A DNA stretch of 64,000 nt from Clostridium sp. CAG:914 (GTDB taxonomy: Bacteria > Bacillota_I > Bacilli_A > RF39 > UBA660): NCBI GenBank assembly GCA_000437895.1, contig FR902129.1, positions 1 through 64,000 of the forward strand, written 5' to 3'. The position numbers and the translations under genes were made by a program. This document shows, one piece after another, positions 42,916 to 52,779 of this stretch. How positions within the stretch are numbered: the stretch's first letter is position 1; each line of letters starts with the position of its first letter. The notes below the pieces were generated by a model. It worked only from the letters and a program-made list of their open reading frames with translations, was not told where the DNA came from and did not search any database.

Positions 42916-44421
42916 ATGAGAGGTAAATTAATATTAAGTGATTTTGATGAATATGAAAGTACTAAATACAATATTTCTGAAGGATTAGATCCTTATGACT
43001 ATGAAATATCTATATGTACTGATTTAAGTGAAGAATTTGTAAATTTAATTTTAAATATTGGTGAAGGGAATGAAAGAGATTTAAATGCAAGTATTGAAGC
43101 TGTAATAGATTGCTGTGAAGATGAAGAAAGTAAAACATTCTTTAAACAATACAAAAACAGAACGTTAGAACTTTTGCAAAATACTGAATATGTTACTTTT
43201 AATTTTGATGTTGAAAAAATATGTGAATATGTAAAAGCAAATAAAATTTTAAGAACGAAGAAGATAATATTTAATGATATATTAGAATTGAAAGCAGAAA
43301 TAGTAACAGAAATAATTAATACTTTTGGTAATGATACTTCAAATATTTATTTTAATGTGGTAGGTAATGATAAATTAATAAGCTTTGAAGAATATAAAGC
43401 TACTGTAAAAGTAATAGATGATATAGTAAAAGATATAGAAAAGTTTAATTTTTCACCAATGGAAAAAATAATGTATGTTTATGACATAGTAAGAGATAAG
43501 GTATATGCTGAAGTTGATGAAAACGAAGATAAAAACATATCTAGAAATCTATCATCAGTCTTACTTGGAAATAAAATTGTATGCGTAGGATACGCAAAAA
43601 TATTTAGAACTATATTAGAAAAACTTGGTATAAGTTCTCATGAAGTATATTTATATTATCCTAATAAAAATGGAGGTCATGCAAGAAACGAAGTATATAT
43701 TAAAGATGAAAAATATGCTGTCGATGGTGTTTATTATTTTGATCCTACATGGGATAGCAAAGAAAGTGAAAATGATAATTCTTATTTATTTTCATATAGA
43801 TATTTTGCTATGACAAAACCAGCAATGGATTTAATGGACAAAGGAAGATTAATTGATAGGGTTTTTCCTTGCTTTTCTGATGATATAGCATATAAGTTTG
43901 AAGAAATTATTAAAGAGGGATTAGAAAAAGTACCAGAAGAGATGATAAAATCGATAAATTATATGTCAAGTTTAGTTTATAACAAACAACTTATAGATAA
44001 ATTTAGATTAATTTTATACAGACAAGGAATAACTAAATCATTATTAGAAGTAGATACAGATAAAGTTATTGAAGAACTAATACCATTGGTGGAATATTTT
44101 AATAAACCATTATCTGCTAATATATTATTAAAGGTTTTATATAATGTAAGAAAACAACAATATTATACTAATCCAGAAAAATATCCATTTGGATTAAATG
44201 AATTTTATAAAACTATTATAGAATCTAGATGGTGTTTTGAAATGACAGGAATGCAAAAATTAGCCTATGAGATTGCAAAACCAAAAGAAAAGGGAAGAAT
44301 TATATCAAATAAAATAGTTGAATATTCACAAAATACAGATTTATATAGAAATATAGAACGAGTAAAATTTGCTAAAACATTAAGAAGAATTTGTAATAAT
44401 AAAAAAGATAATGAAAAATAA
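42916..44421 (+). CDS. Transglutaminase-like (cysteine protease fold) domain protein
   Basis: 501 aa from the ATG at 42916 behind GTGGAGGA; a longer frame from 42871 lacks a ribosome site. The central part has the papain/transglutaminase triad in order: KIVCVGYAKIFRTILEKLGI (Cys near 222), GGHARNEVYIKD (His near 254) and VYYFDPTWDS (Asp near 275). The N-terminal 170 residues and the C-terminal 200 helical residues are unassigned. No signal peptide, so it would act in the cytoplasm, unlike many Firmicute transglutaminase-like proteins. Activity could be peptidase or transglutaminase; unknown. Confidence 0.78.
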   Translation: MRGKLILSDFDEYESTKYNISEGLDPYDYEISICTDLSEEFVNLILNIGEGNERDLNASIEAVIDCCEDEESKTFFKQYKNRTLELLQNTEYVTFNFDVEKICEYVKANKILRTKKIIFNDILELKAEIVTEIINTFGNDTSNIYFNVVGNDKLISFEEYKATVKVIDDIVKDIEKFNFSPMEKIMYVYDIVRDKVYAEVDENEDKNISRNLSSVLLGNKIVCVGYAKIFRTILEKLGISSHEVYLYYPNKNGGHARNEVYIKDEKYAVDGVYYFDPTWDSKESENDNSYLFSYRYFAMTKPAMDLMDKGRLIDRVFPCFSDDIAYKFEEIIKEGLEKVPEEMIKSINYMSSLVYNKQLIDKFRLILYRQGITKSLLEVDTDKVIEELIPLVEYFNKPLSANILLKVLYNVRKQQYYTNPEKYPFGLNEFYKTIIESRWCFEMTGMQKLAYEIAKPKEKGRIISNKIVEYSQNTDLYRNIERVKFAKTLRRICNNKKDNEK

Positions 44422-44464
44422 GAAATTAATTTTAAAAAATATATATAAGTGTAACATAAAAAGG

Positions 44465-44493
44465 TTGACACAACAATATAATTATGTTAGAAT
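44465..44493 (+). promoter_or_regulatory. Promoter of rpsP-khpA
   Basis: TTGACA (44465-44470), 17-base spacer, TAGAAT (44488-44493) with TGT extended -10. Closely parallels the promoter at 58-86 (both AAGGTTGACACA). Confidence 0.78.
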
Positions 44494-44516
44494 TTTAACT
44501 ATGTAAGGAGGAAATA

Positions 44517-44789
44517 ATGGCTACAAAAATTAGATTAACAAGAATGGGAGCAAAGAAAGCACCATTTTACCGTTTAGTAGTTGCTGATTCAAGAAGTCCT
44601 AGAGACGGAAGATTTGTTGAACAAATTGGAACTTATAATCCATTAACAACACCAGCCGAAATTAAAATTAACGAGGAGTTAGCTTTAAAATGGCTAAATA
44701 ATGGAGCAATACCTACGGATACTGTTAAAAATTTATTGAGTGATGCTGGAATTATGAAAAAATTCCATGAATCAAAGATGGGTAAATAA
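44517..44789 (+). CDS. rpsP: 30S ribosomal protein S16
   Basis: 90 aa. Seen: [41 protein letters not shown], then [23 protein letters not shown]. Strong Shine-Dalgarno AAGGAGGA. It is coupled to khpA by overlap (TAATG). rimM, trmD and rplS, which usually follow in Firmicutes, are missing from this site. Confidence 0.97.
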   Translation: MATKIRLTRMGAKKAPFYRLVVADSRSPRDGRFVEQIGTYNPLTTPAEIKINEELALKWLNNGAIPTDTVKNLLSDAGIMKKFHESKMGK

Positions 44790-45037
44790 TGAATTTAGTA
44801 GAATTAACTGAAGCAATTATAAAAAGATTAGTTGCTGATCCAGAAACAGTATCGGTAAAAGAATTTGATACAGAAGAAGAAAATACTGTACAAATAGAGG
44901 TATTAATACAAGAAGATGATATGGGTAGAGTAATTGGCAAAAATGGAAAAGTAATAAGTGGAATTAGGACAGTAGTTCAAGCAAGTTCTAGTTTATATGA
45001 TAATAAAAAAGTTAAAATAAATGTATCATCATACTAA
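44789..45037 (+). CDS. khpA: KH-domain RNA-binding protein KhpA (YlqC)
   Basis: 82 aa, single KH domain. Seen: LVELTEAIIKRLVADPETVSVKEF, VLIQEDDMGRVIGKNGKVISGIRTVVQASSS with the G-x-x-G loop (GKNG near residue 50). KhpA pairs with KhpB/Jag to bind RNA and affect cell elongation in other Firmicutes. The rpsP-khpA order is the conserved Firmicutes arrangement. Followed immediately by a terminator. Confidence 0.92.
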   Translation: MNLVELTEAIIKRLVADPETVSVKEFDTEEENTVQIEVLIQEDDMGRVIGKNGKVISGIRTVVQASSSLYDNKKVKINVSSY

Positions 45038-45066
45038 GAAATAGTCTATTAAGATTATTTCTTTTT
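45036..45066 (+). terminator. Terminator after khpA
   Basis: AAGAAATA (45036-45043) / TATTTCTT (45056-45063), 12-base loop, T-run. Overlaps the khpA stop. Confidence 0.75.
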
Positions 45067-46005
45067 ATATAATATCCCAATTTAATACATATACAAAAAG
45101 AATAAAAAATATAGATTATGCTCCGTTAATCTTATTCAATAGTTATAATAACGATAAAAATATTACGCCAGTACTTACAAATTGGTTTAAAGGAAGAAGT
45201 ATTCCTTCGTGGAGAGATGATTTAGATTTATTACTTGTCAAGTTGAATATTTCATCTCCTGAAGAATTATTAGATAAGGCATTCGGATTGTCATTGTCGG
45301 ACCAATATTGGGTAAAACCAGCTGATTCAAATATTGAATATAAAGATATAAATTTCTTTGAACATGATTTTAAAGATTCAGAGTTTACTAATGCTACATT
45401 TAGTAGTGGAGTAGATAGTAGTACAAAAATTAGTCTAATATCACCGAATAATACCACTGATGGGAGATTAAAGAAAACATGGATAATTAAAAATAACAAA
45501 AGATATTTATTAAAAGGTGGATATAAAAATGAATTAATGCAACCTTTTAATGAAGTACTAGCTAGTATGATATGTGAAAGATTAGGATTTAACCACTATT
45601 GAAGTCATTAATGGAAAAGTAGTATCTAAATGTGAATGTTTTATCAATACATATACAGAACTTATTCCAGCACATCAAATATTATATGAAATTCAAAAAA
45701 AAGAAAATGTTTATGAAGAATATATTAAAATTTTAGAAAATAAAGGTATTAATAATGTTAGAGAAAAATTAGATAGGCATCTAAATAATTTTGGAATAAT
45801 AAAAAATGTTAATAATTTAAATTGGATTGATATTAAAGATATAAAAAGAATTGATTTATCTAAACTTGATGGCGTAGTAGACGAATTTGATGAATTATTG
45901 CATAAATATCAAAGTACAACTAGAATGACAGATAGAAGAATTAATAAGATATGTACTTTGTTGATTAGTAGAATAAATAAGTTAGAAAATATAATTAATA
46001 AATAA
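45060..46005 (+). pseudogene. Decayed HipA-family kinase gene
   Basis: A first open stretch without start codon runs to 45602 and reads IPSWRDDLDLLLVKLNISSPEELLDKAFGLSLSDQYWVKP, DINFFEHDF, SPNNTTDGRLKKTW and LLKGGYKNELMQPFNEVLAS. After a frameshift near 45595 it continues in another frame with CECFINTYTELIPAHQ, NVREKLDRHLNNFGIIKN and DLSKLDGVVDEFDELL to the stop at 46003-46005. This is the HipA/CtkA-like kinase family of Firmicutes. The N-terminus is missing, and the catalytic stretch that should stand between REKLD and DRHLNNFG, plus a later block, are deleted. Dead gene. Confidence 0.85.
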
Positions 46006-46176
46006 ATTTTATAAATATTAATTTAGAAAATTTATTTGGATATTATAATGTCTGCTGTAATTCAAGTTATTTCGTATAAATTTGATTTGCAACTCAATAT
46101 TATCGACTTAAACACTTTTTTACTACAGAAATGTTTCACATCAATTGTAATACTACATTTTTACCAAAATATTTTA

Positions 46177-46205
46177 TTGATTTATCAATCTAGTTATTGT
46201 ATAAT
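46177..46205 (+). promoter_or_regulatory. ftsA promoter
   Basis: TTGATT (46177-46182), 17-base spacer, TATAAT (46200-46205). The leader has TAGGAGAG as Shine-Dalgarno before the ftsA ATG at 46237. Confidence 0.7.
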
Positions 46206-46236
46206 TAAATTGTATCATTTTAGGAGAGTCGATATC

Positions 46237-47481
46237 ATGAAAAAAATATATACTAGTATTGATATTGGATCAGATACTATTAAATTTGTCGTAGCAGAAT
46301 TGTATAAAGAAAAATTGCATATTTTGCATTCCTCTTCTATAAAGTCAAAAGGAATAAGAAAAGGGTTAATAATAGACTCTAATTTAATGGTAAATTCAAT
46401 AAAGGATGGAATAAAAGTAGTTAGTAATGACTTAGGATTTCAAATAAAAAAAGTCATTGTTAATGTACCAAGTTATAATGCTAAGTTTATGTATGTTACT
46501 AATAAAATAGAAATTAATGAAGAAATAACTACTGAAGACATAAATAAAGTTATTAAGTCTTCAGTATATGGTAAAATAGATAGTGATTATGAATTGGTAA
46601 CAGTACTACCTTTAGAATTTGTAATTAATGAGAGTGATAGTGTAGAATATCCTGTTGGTCTAAAAGCAAATACTCTAGAAATAAAAGGAATAATGATAAC
46701 AGTACCTAAGAAGAATATTTTTTCTGTGGTAAGTGTTATGGAAAGTGCCGGTCTAGAGGTTGTAGATATTACTTTATCAGGGTTATCTGATTATAGTGAA
46801 GTAAAAAGGGATAATATCAAAAATAAAGTTGGTGCTATTATTAATATAGGACATGACATAACTAATGTATCTGTATTTAATAAAGGTAAATTAATGAATA
46901 CTGAGGTATTACAGATAGGTGGACATAACGTTGAGAAAGATATTGCTTATGTATTCGGTATTAATGTAATTGATGCCAGAACAATAAAAGAAAAATTTTC
47001 TTTTGCTCATAAAAGATTTGTTACCTTGACTGATACTTATGAAATAAAAAATAATGATGAAAAATTAATTAAGATAGGCCAATTAGAAGTTACAGAAGTA
47101 GTTATGAGTAGACTTACAGAGATACTTAATTATGCTAAGAAGCAGATATTGTTACTAACTAAGAAGAATATTGAATACATAATTATTACTGGTGGAACAA
47201 CAGAAATGAAATATTTTAAAAATTTAGTATATGAAATTCTTGGGAAAGATGTTATAATATACTTAATGAAGGATATTGGCATAAGAGATAATAAGTATAT
47301 AAGTGCTTTTGGTAGTATAAAGTATTTTATAGAAAAGATGACTATAAGAGGAAAAGATTATTCTATGATTAGTCCTTTGGATGAAGAGTTATTGTTAACT
47401 CCTGAATCAAAAACAAGAAGAGATAAAGTGGGTATAGCTGGAATGTTTAAAAATTTTGGTAAAAATAAGGAGGAAAAATAA
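46237..47481 (+). CDS. ftsA: Cell division protein FtsA
   Basis: 414 aa from the ATG at 46237 behind TAGGAGAG; an open frame reaching back to 46036 has no ribosome site and is unlike FtsA. Actin-fold ATPase that anchors FtsZ to the membrane. Seen: phosphate-1 loop [18 protein letters not shown], the 1C subdomain with [50 protein letters not shown] and the C-terminal amphipathic tail [14 protein letters not shown]. Its stop overlaps ftsZ by one base. Confidence 0.93.
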   Translation: MKKIYTSIDIGSDTIKFVVAELYKEKLHILHSSSIKSKGIRKGLIIDSNLMVNSIKDGIKVVSNDLGFQIKKVIVNVPSYNAKFMYVTNKIEINEEITTEDINKVIKSSVYGKIDSDYELVTVLPLEFVINESDSVEYPVGLKANTLEIKGIMITVPKKNIFSVVSVMESAGLEVVDITLSGLSDYSEVKRDNIKNKVGAIINIGHDITNVSVFNKGKLMNTEVLQIGGHNVEKDIAYVFGINVIDARTIKEKFSFAHKRFVTLTDTYEIKNNDEKLIKIGQLEVTEVVMSRLTEILNYAKKQILLLTKKNIEYIIITGGTTEMKYFKNLVYEILGKDVIIYLMKDIGIRDNKYISAFGSIKYFIEKMTIRGKDYSMISPLDEELLLTPESKTRRDKVGIAGMFKNFGKNKEEK

Positions 47482-48557
47482 TGAATAATATGTTTGGTTT
47501 GGAAATGAATCAGTTGGCTAAAATCAAAGTAATTGGTATTGGTGGTGGGGGATGCAATGCTGTTAACCGTATGATAAATTCAGGACTAAAAGGTGTTGAT
47601 TTTATCGTTGCCAATACTGATTTACAAGTCCTAAACGATTCATTAGCTCCAACAAAAATACAGTTAGGAAGCGAACTAACTGATGGATTAGGTGCTGGTG
47701 CAAATCCTGAAATAGGAAGAGAAGCAGCACTAGAAAGCAAAGCTGAAATAGAAGATGCATTAAAAGGTGCTGATATGGTCTTTGTTACTTGTGGAATGGG
47801 CGGTGGAACTGGAACAGGTGCATCACCAATAATTGCCGAAGTAGCTCAAGACTTAGGAGCCCTAACCGTAGGTATAGTTACAAAACCATTTAGCTTTGAA
47901 GGAAAGAAAAGAATGGAACAAGCTATTGCTGGCTTGGATGAATTAAAAAAACATGTAGATACCCTAATCGTAATACCTAATGATAGATTAAGAGAATTAA
48001 TTGATAAGTCAACACCAATGCTTGAAGCATTCCGTGAAGTTGATAACATATTACATAGAGGTGTTCAATCAATATCTGACTTAATTGCAATCACAGGTTT
48101 AGTAAACCTAGATTTTGCTGACGTCAAAGCTGTAATGAAAGATAGAGGAAATGCATTAATAGGTATAGGTGTAGGTTCAGGTGAAAATAGAGCTGTTGAA
48201 GCTGCTAAACAAGCCGTATCTAGTCCACTATTAGAAACATCAATAAATGGTGCTACAGATGCCATCATAAATGTAACAGGAGGTTCATCACTTACATTAT
48301 TTGAAGTGGAAGAAGCTGCTGAAGTAATAAGATCAGCTGCTAATACCGATATAAATACAATATTTGGAGCCGTTATAAATGAAAATTTAAACGATGAAGT
48401 AATAATTACAGTTATAGCCACTGGATTTGAACAACCAAGCGAACCATTATATCATAGTTTCAATTCTACTAATAGAGATGAAATGTATAAAGATACATCT
48501 GATGAAGATAATGAATTAGATATTCCTCCATTTATTAGAGATAGAGAAGATTACTAA
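47481..48557 (+). CDS. ftsZ: Cell division protein FtsZ
   Basis: 358 aa. Tubulin-like GTPase forming the division ring. Seen: [20 protein letters not shown] near residue 13, the tubulin signature [17 protein letters not shown] near residue 99, [18 protein letters not shown] and the T7 synergy loop [11 protein letters not shown]. The short linker ends in the partner-binding peptide [12 protein letters not shown]. Start ATG overlaps ftsA, with AAGGAGGAA as Shine-Dalgarno. No mra/mur genes are linked; ftsA-ftsZ stand as a two-gene unit. Confidence 0.98.
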   Translation: MNNMFGLEMNQLAKIKVIGIGGGGCNAVNRMINSGLKGVDFIVANTDLQVLNDSLAPTKIQLGSELTDGLGAGANPEIGREAALESKAEIEDALKGADMVFVTCGMGGGTGTGASPIIAEVAQDLGALTVGIVTKPFSFEGKKRMEQAIAGLDELKKHVDTLIVIPNDRLRELIDKSTPMLEAFREVDNILHRGVQSISDLIAITGLVNLDFADVKAVMKDRGNALIGIGVGSGENRAVEAAKQAVSSPLLETSINGATDAIINVTGGSSLTLFEVEEAAEVIRSAANTDINTIFGAVINENLNDEVIITVIATGFEQPSEPLYHSFNSTNRDEMYKDTSDEDNELDIPPFIRDREDY

Positions 48558-48582
48558 CAGGTTTTTATACCTGTTTTTTTTT
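48556..48582 (+). terminator. Terminator after ftsZ
   Basis: AACAGGT (48556-48562) / ACCTGTT (48569-48575), loop TTTTAT, T-run to 48582. Overlaps the ftsZ stop. Confidence 0.85.
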
Positions 48583-48626
48583 ACCAAAATAATTAACATA
48601 TTTTTTACATTATATTCCATTTATAG

Positions 48627-48655
48627 TAGACATATATCTACATTTTTGCTATAAT
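48627..48655 (+). promoter_or_regulatory. Promoter upstream of the glycan locus
   Basis: TAGACA (48627-48632), 17-base spacer, TATAAT (48650-48655) with TGC extended -10. It is the last clear promoter before the 48.7-64 kb block, so it may drive the whole glycan operon. Confidence 0.7.
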
Positions 48656-48670
48656 TAACTTAAGGTAAAA

Positions 48671-48690
48671 TACTACCAAAATAGGTAGTA
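48671..48690. promoter_or_regulatory. Inverted repeat in the 5' leader
   Basis: TACTACC (48671-48677), six-base spacer, GGTAGTA (48684-48690); AGGTAG recurs at 48697-48702. It lies about ten bases after the predicted transcription start. Either an operator or a short mRNA hairpin in front of the GTG start at 48712. Confidence 0.5.
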
Positions 48691-48711
48691 CATAATAGGT
48701 AGAGTGATAAT

Positions 48712-49611
48712 GTGAAATATTTTTTAAAGTTTATCTGTTTAATAGTTACATTTTTTATGTTAACTACTGGTGTATTAGCTTTAACAGTTAGCGAAAATAA
48801 TATTGAGATTCCTAAATCAGATAGAAAAAGTATAGAATTGTCTACTAATAGTGAAGAAATGCTTACTAGCGTAGAATTCACTTTAGTATATACAACTTAT
48901 GATATACCAGCAAGTTTTATAGTTAATCCTAATTATACAGATTCTAATCCTAATGGTATAAAACATAAAATAATTTTTTCAGAACCAATTAATGGTAATA
49001 TTATTTTAGGAAATATAAATATTAATGTTGTAGATGATCCAAAAGATAATGCTGGAACTGTTAATATACATAGTGCCATAGGATATACCGAATCAGGAGA
49101 AACTATTAATCTTACTAGTCAAAATATAAATGTTACAGTATTAAATAACAGAGAGACTAATACAGAAACAAATGAAATTGAAAAGCCAAAAGAAGACAAA
49201 CATGAAGAAACAAAAGAATTTGATAAAAATGTCTTAAAAGAAATTAAATCAGACCTTGTAAAAATAAATATTCAAAAAGATATCTTTGAATATACAATAA
49301 CTATTAATAATGACATAGAAAAATTAGATTTAGAACCAGTAGCTATTAATAAATCATATAAAGTAGAAATATCTAATCAAGAAATTGCTACATTAGAAGA
49401 TAATAAAATAAATATAACTATTACTGATGATAAGGGTAATAAAATAGACTATATCATTAAAGTAAATATTTTAAAAGATATCTCTGATGTAGAAATAGAT
49501 GATAGTGATTTTAAAGAAAAGAATACTTATAAAGGGAAATGGATAGTTTTAGTTATTATTTTTTCAACAATCTTGTTATTTGGATTAATTCTAACAAGAA
49601 AGAAAAAATAA
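48712..49611 (+). CDS. Secreted, membrane-anchored protein with cohesin-like and Cadherin-like domains
   Basis: 299 aa, starting at GTG (48712). Signal peptide KYFLKFICLIVTFFMLTTGVLA (residues 2-23). Residues 25-145 look like a cohesin-type beta-sandwich (SVEFTLVYTTYDIPASF, AGTVNIHSAIGY). A charged Glu/Lys linker (150-175) leads to a Cadherin-like beta-sandwich (residues 177-255; FEYTITINNDIEKLDLEPVA to KIDYIIKVNI). A C-terminal span WIVLVIIFSTILLFGLILT plus RKKK anchors it in the membrane. It is 23 bases from the first glycan gene and may be co-transcribed. Function unknown; surface adhesion or a structural role is inferred. Confidence 0.75.
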   Translation: MKYFLKFICLIVTFFMLTTGVLALTVSENNIEIPKSDRKSIELSTNSEEMLTSVEFTLVYTTYDIPASFIVNPNYTDSNPNGIKHKIIFSEPINGNIILGNININVVDDPKDNAGTVNIHSAIGYTESGETINLTSQNINVTVLNNRETNTETNEIEKPKEDKHEETKEFDKNVLKEIKSDLVKINIQKDIFEYTITINNDIEKLDLEPVAINKSYKVEISNQEIATLEDNKINITITDDKGNKIDYIIKVNILKDISDVEIDDSDFKEKNTYKGKWIVLVIIFSTILLFGLILTRKKK

Positions 49612-49634
49612 TGGAGTAGGTAGGGAGTATTCAA

Positions 49635-51506
49635 ATGACAAAAATTAAAAACATAATAACACAAAAAAGAATAAGAATTGCAATGTTTATAGTATTAGAT
49701 ATACTAGCTATAACGATGTGTTCTTTTTTGGCGATAGGGTTGAGATTTGATTTTCATGACATACCAAATATATACATAGGCAATATTTATAATTATCTTT
49801 TAATTGATAGTATTATTATTGTTGCCATATTTTCAATATTCAAAATATATAAAAGTATGTGGTCATATGCTTCAATAACAGAGCTAATTAATATTATATT
49901 GGCATGCTCTAGCTATGAATTAATTGAATTTATTTATAAACAAATAATTAATGTAAATATGCCAAGAAGTTATTACTTAATAAAGTTGATTCTATTATAT
50001 ATTTTTATTTCATCAATAAGATATTCATATCGTATTGCTAGAACAATGAGAGACTACTATCGAGAAAAAAATGGATTAACTAATACAATGATAATTGGAG
50101 CTGGTGAAGCGGGAAGAATGCTAATAACGGAAATATATAATAATAAAACTAATTTTAAAAATAAAGTTTGCTGTATTATTGATGATGATAAAAATAAAAT
50201 TGGTAGTTATATTAAAAACATTCCTGTTGTAGGTTCAAGAAAAGAAATAAAAGAAAATGTTGATAAATATAATATTGAAGAAATTATTATTGCTATGCCG
50301 TCAATAAATAGAGAAAAGTTAAATCTAATAATTGATGAGTGTCAAAAGACAAAATGTGAAATCAAAACATTGCCCAGTCTAAGTGAGTTAGTAGGCAAAC
50401 CAACAATGAAAAAGGTAAGACCACTATCGTACGAAGATTTTTTGGGAAGAAAAGAAATTGTTGTTAATATTAATGAAATTTCTTCATCATTAAAAGACAA
50501 AAAAATTATTGTAACTGGTGGTGGCGGTTCAATCGGTAGTGAATTATGTAGGCAAATAGCCAAATGTAAGCCTAAAGAATTGATTATCTTTGATATTTAT
50601 GAGAATAATGCTTATGAAATAGAGCAAGAATTAAAAAGAACTTATCCCCACTTGAATTTAAAAACAATAATCGGATCAGTTAGAGACTATGATAGATTAG
50701 AAAATGTATTTAAAAAATACAAACCAGAATATGTCTTTCATGCTGCAGCACATAAACATGTACCATTGATGGAAAATAGTCCCAATGAAGCAATTAAAAA
50801 TAATTGTCTTGGAACACTTAATACTGTAAAAATAGCCGATAAATATAAAGTTAAGAAATTTGTCTTAATTTCCACAGACAAAGCAGTAAGGCCAACAAAT
50901 ATTATGGGAGCAACGAAAAGAATTTGTGAAATGATCATTCAGGCTTATGATAAAAAATCTAAAACAGATTATGTGGCTGTTAGATTTGGTAATGTGCTAG
51001 GTTCTAATGGATCAGTAATTCCATTATTTCTAAAGCAAATAGAAAATGGGGGACCAGTAACAGTAACGCACAAAAATATTACAAGATACTTTATGACTAT
51101 TCCAGAAGCAGTTTCATTAATTTTGCAAGCCTTTTGTTATGCTGAAGGTGGCGAAATATTTGTTTTAGATATGGGAGAACCTGTAAAAATATATGATTTA
51201 GCAAAAAAATTAATTAGATATAAAGGATATGAACCTAACATTGATATTCCTATAAAAATAACAGGATTAAGACCTGGAGAAAAACTATATGAAGAATTAC
51301 TTATGGAAGAAGAAGGACTAAAAGCCACTCCTAATAAACTTATTCATATAGGTAAACCAATTGAAATGGATGATGCAAAGTTCTTTAAAAAACTAGACAA
51401 ACTCATTACTGCATCATATAAAAATAATAATGATATTAAAGAAAAAGTAGCTACAATTGTAGATACATATACAATAGATAAAGGAAGTAATCAAAATGAA
51501 AAATAA
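49635..51506 (+). CDS. Membrane-bound UDP-sugar 4,6-dehydratase, PglF/CapD-like
   Basis: 623 aa. Four N-terminal membrane spans (residues ~12-135), then a degenerate Rossmann domain (MIIGAGEAGRMLITEI near 155) and the catalytic SDR domain: IIVTGGGGSIGSELCRQIAK near 290, GSVRDYDRLENVF, HAAAHKHVPLMENSP, STDKAVRPTNIMGATKR (catalytic region with Met in place of Tyr, as in this subfamily) and GLRPGEKLYEELL. PglF-type enzymes convert UDP-GlcNAc to the 4-keto-6-deoxy sugar, the first step to bacillosamine. It overlaps the aminotransferase gene by 11 bases. Confidence 0.9.
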   Translation: MTKIKNIITQKRIRIAMFIVLDILAITMCSFLAIGLRFDFHDIPNIYIGNIYNYLLIDSIIIVAIFSIFKIYKSMWSYASITELINIILACSSYELIEFIYKQIINVNMPRSYYLIKLILLYIFISSIRYSYRIARTMRDYYREKNGLTNTMIIGAGEAGRMLITEIYNNKTNFKNKVCCIIDDDKNKIGSYIKNIPVVGSRKEIKENVDKYNIEEIIIAMPSINREKLNLIIDECQKTKCEIKTLPSLSELVGKPTMKKVRPLSYEDFLGRKEIVVNINEISSSLKDKKIIVTGGGGSIGSELCRQIAKCKPKELIIFDIYENNAYEIEQELKRTYPHLNLKTIIGSVRDYDRLENVFKKYKPEYVFHAAAHKHVPLMENSPNEAIKNNCLGTLNTVKIADKYKVKKFVLISTDKAVRPTNIMGATKRICEMIIQAYDKKSKTDYVAVRFGNVLGSNGSVIPLFLKQIENGGPVTVTHKNITRYFMTIPEAVSLILQAFCYAEGGEIFVLDMGEPVKIYDLAKKLIRYKGYEPNIDIPIKITGLRPGEKLYEELLMEEEGLKATPNKLIHIGKPIEMDDAKFFKKLDKLITASYKNNNDIKEKVATIVDTYTIDKGSNQNEK

Positions 51507-52761
51507 AAAAATTATGCCATTTAAAGAAAAAATATGGTTAAGTTCTCCAACAATGCATGATGGAGAAGAATTAAAATATATGAAAGAAGCCTATGATACT
51601 AATTGGATGAGTACAATAGGAGAAAATATTAATCAAATAGAAAGTATTACTTGTAAAAAAATAGGATGTAAATATTCTGTGGCTCTATCTTCAGGAACCG
51701 CTGCTTTGCATTTGGCTATTAAATTAGCTGGTGTTAAAAAAGGGGATTATGTTTTCTGTTCTGATATGACATTTGCTGCTACAGCTAATCCAATCGTTTA
51801 TGAGGGAGGAATTCCAGTATTTATTGATACAGAATATGATACATGGAATATGGATCCAGTAGCATTAGAAAAAGCCTTTGAAATTTATCCAGAAGTAAAA
51901 ATAGTAGTGTTAGCTCATTTATATGGAACTCCAGGTAAAATTGATGAGATCAAAAAAATATGTGATAAAAATAAAGCTATTCTAATAGAAGATGCGGCTG
52001 AATCATTAGGAGCAACTTATAAGGGAAAACAAACTGGAACATTTGGAAATTATAGTTGTATCTCATTTAATGGAAATAAAATAATAACAGGTTCTTCTGG
52101 AGGAATGTTACTAACAGACAATAAAGAAGCTGCTGAAAAAACTAAAAAATGGGCTACACAATCTAGAGAAAATGCCTCTTGGTATCAACATGAAGAATTA
52201 GGCTATAATTATCGAATGAGTAATGTAGTTGCTGGAGTGGTAAGAGGACAATATCCATTTCTAGAAGAACATATAAGAAGTAAAAAAGAAATATATTCTA
52301 GATATAAAGAAGGATTTAAAGATTTACCACTTAAAATGAATCCATATGATAAGAAAAACAGTGAGCCAAATTTTTGGTTAAGTTGTTTAATTATTGATGA
52401 AAATGCAATGAGTAAACAAGTAAGAGGGGAACAAGATGCACTATACATTAGTGAAAAAGGTAAAAGTAGCCCCACAGAAATATTAGAAACATTAGCAAAA
52501 TACAATGTAGAAGGAAGACCAATATGGAAACCTATGCACATGCAACCAATTTATAGAATGAATCCATTCATAACAAGAGAAGGCAATGGAAGATCTAAAA
52601 CAAATGCTTATATTAATGGTGGATATTATGGAAAAGATGGACAACCTTTAGATATAGGAAATGATATTTTCAATAGAGGTGTATGTTTACCAAGTGATAA
52701 TAAAATGACAAAAAAACAACAAGATATAATAATTGAAATAATAAAAAAATGTTTTGAATAA
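51496..52761 (+). CDS. DegT/DnrJ/EryC1-family sugar aminotransferase, PglE/LegC-like
   Basis: 421 aa PLP enzyme. Seen: SSGTAALHLAIKLAGVKKGDYV near residue 57, IEDAAESLGATYKG near 170, the Schiff-base Lys in CISFNGNKIITGSSGGML near 193 and the C-terminal GRPIWKPMHMQ and GVCLPS. The FNGNKI form is that of PglE/LegC aminotransferases, which turn the 4-keto-6-deoxy sugar from PglF into the 4-amino sugar. The gene starts within the dehydratase gene, so both products are made in concert. Shine-Dalgarno GGAAG. Confidence 0.9.
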   Translation: MKNKKIMPFKEKIWLSSPTMHDGEELKYMKEAYDTNWMSTIGENINQIESITCKKIGCKYSVALSSGTAALHLAIKLAGVKKGDYVFCSDMTFAATANPIVYEGGIPVFIDTEYDTWNMDPVALEKAFEIYPEVKIVVLAHLYGTPGKIDEIKKICDKNKAILIEDAAESLGATYKGKQTGTFGNYSCISFNGNKIITGSSGGMLLTDNKEAAEKTKKWATQSRENASWYQHEELGYNYRMSNVVAGVVRGQYPFLEEHIRSKKEIYSRYKEGFKDLPLKMNPYDKKNSEPNFWLSCLIIDENAMSKQVRGEQDALYISEKGKSSPTEILETLAKYNVEGRPIWKPMHMQPIYRMNPFITREGNGRSKTNAYINGGYYGKDGQPLDIGNDIFNRGVCLPSDNKMTKKQQDIIIEIIKKCFE

Positions 52762-52779
52762 ATTAATGGAGAAAATATT

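Noticed and set aside
46036..46236. N-terminal extension of FtsA from an upstream ATG
   Set aside because: The additional 67 residues are hydrophobic, run through the promoter TATAAT at 46200 and lack a ribosome site; the ATG at 46237 behind TAGGAGAG gives the normal FtsA start.
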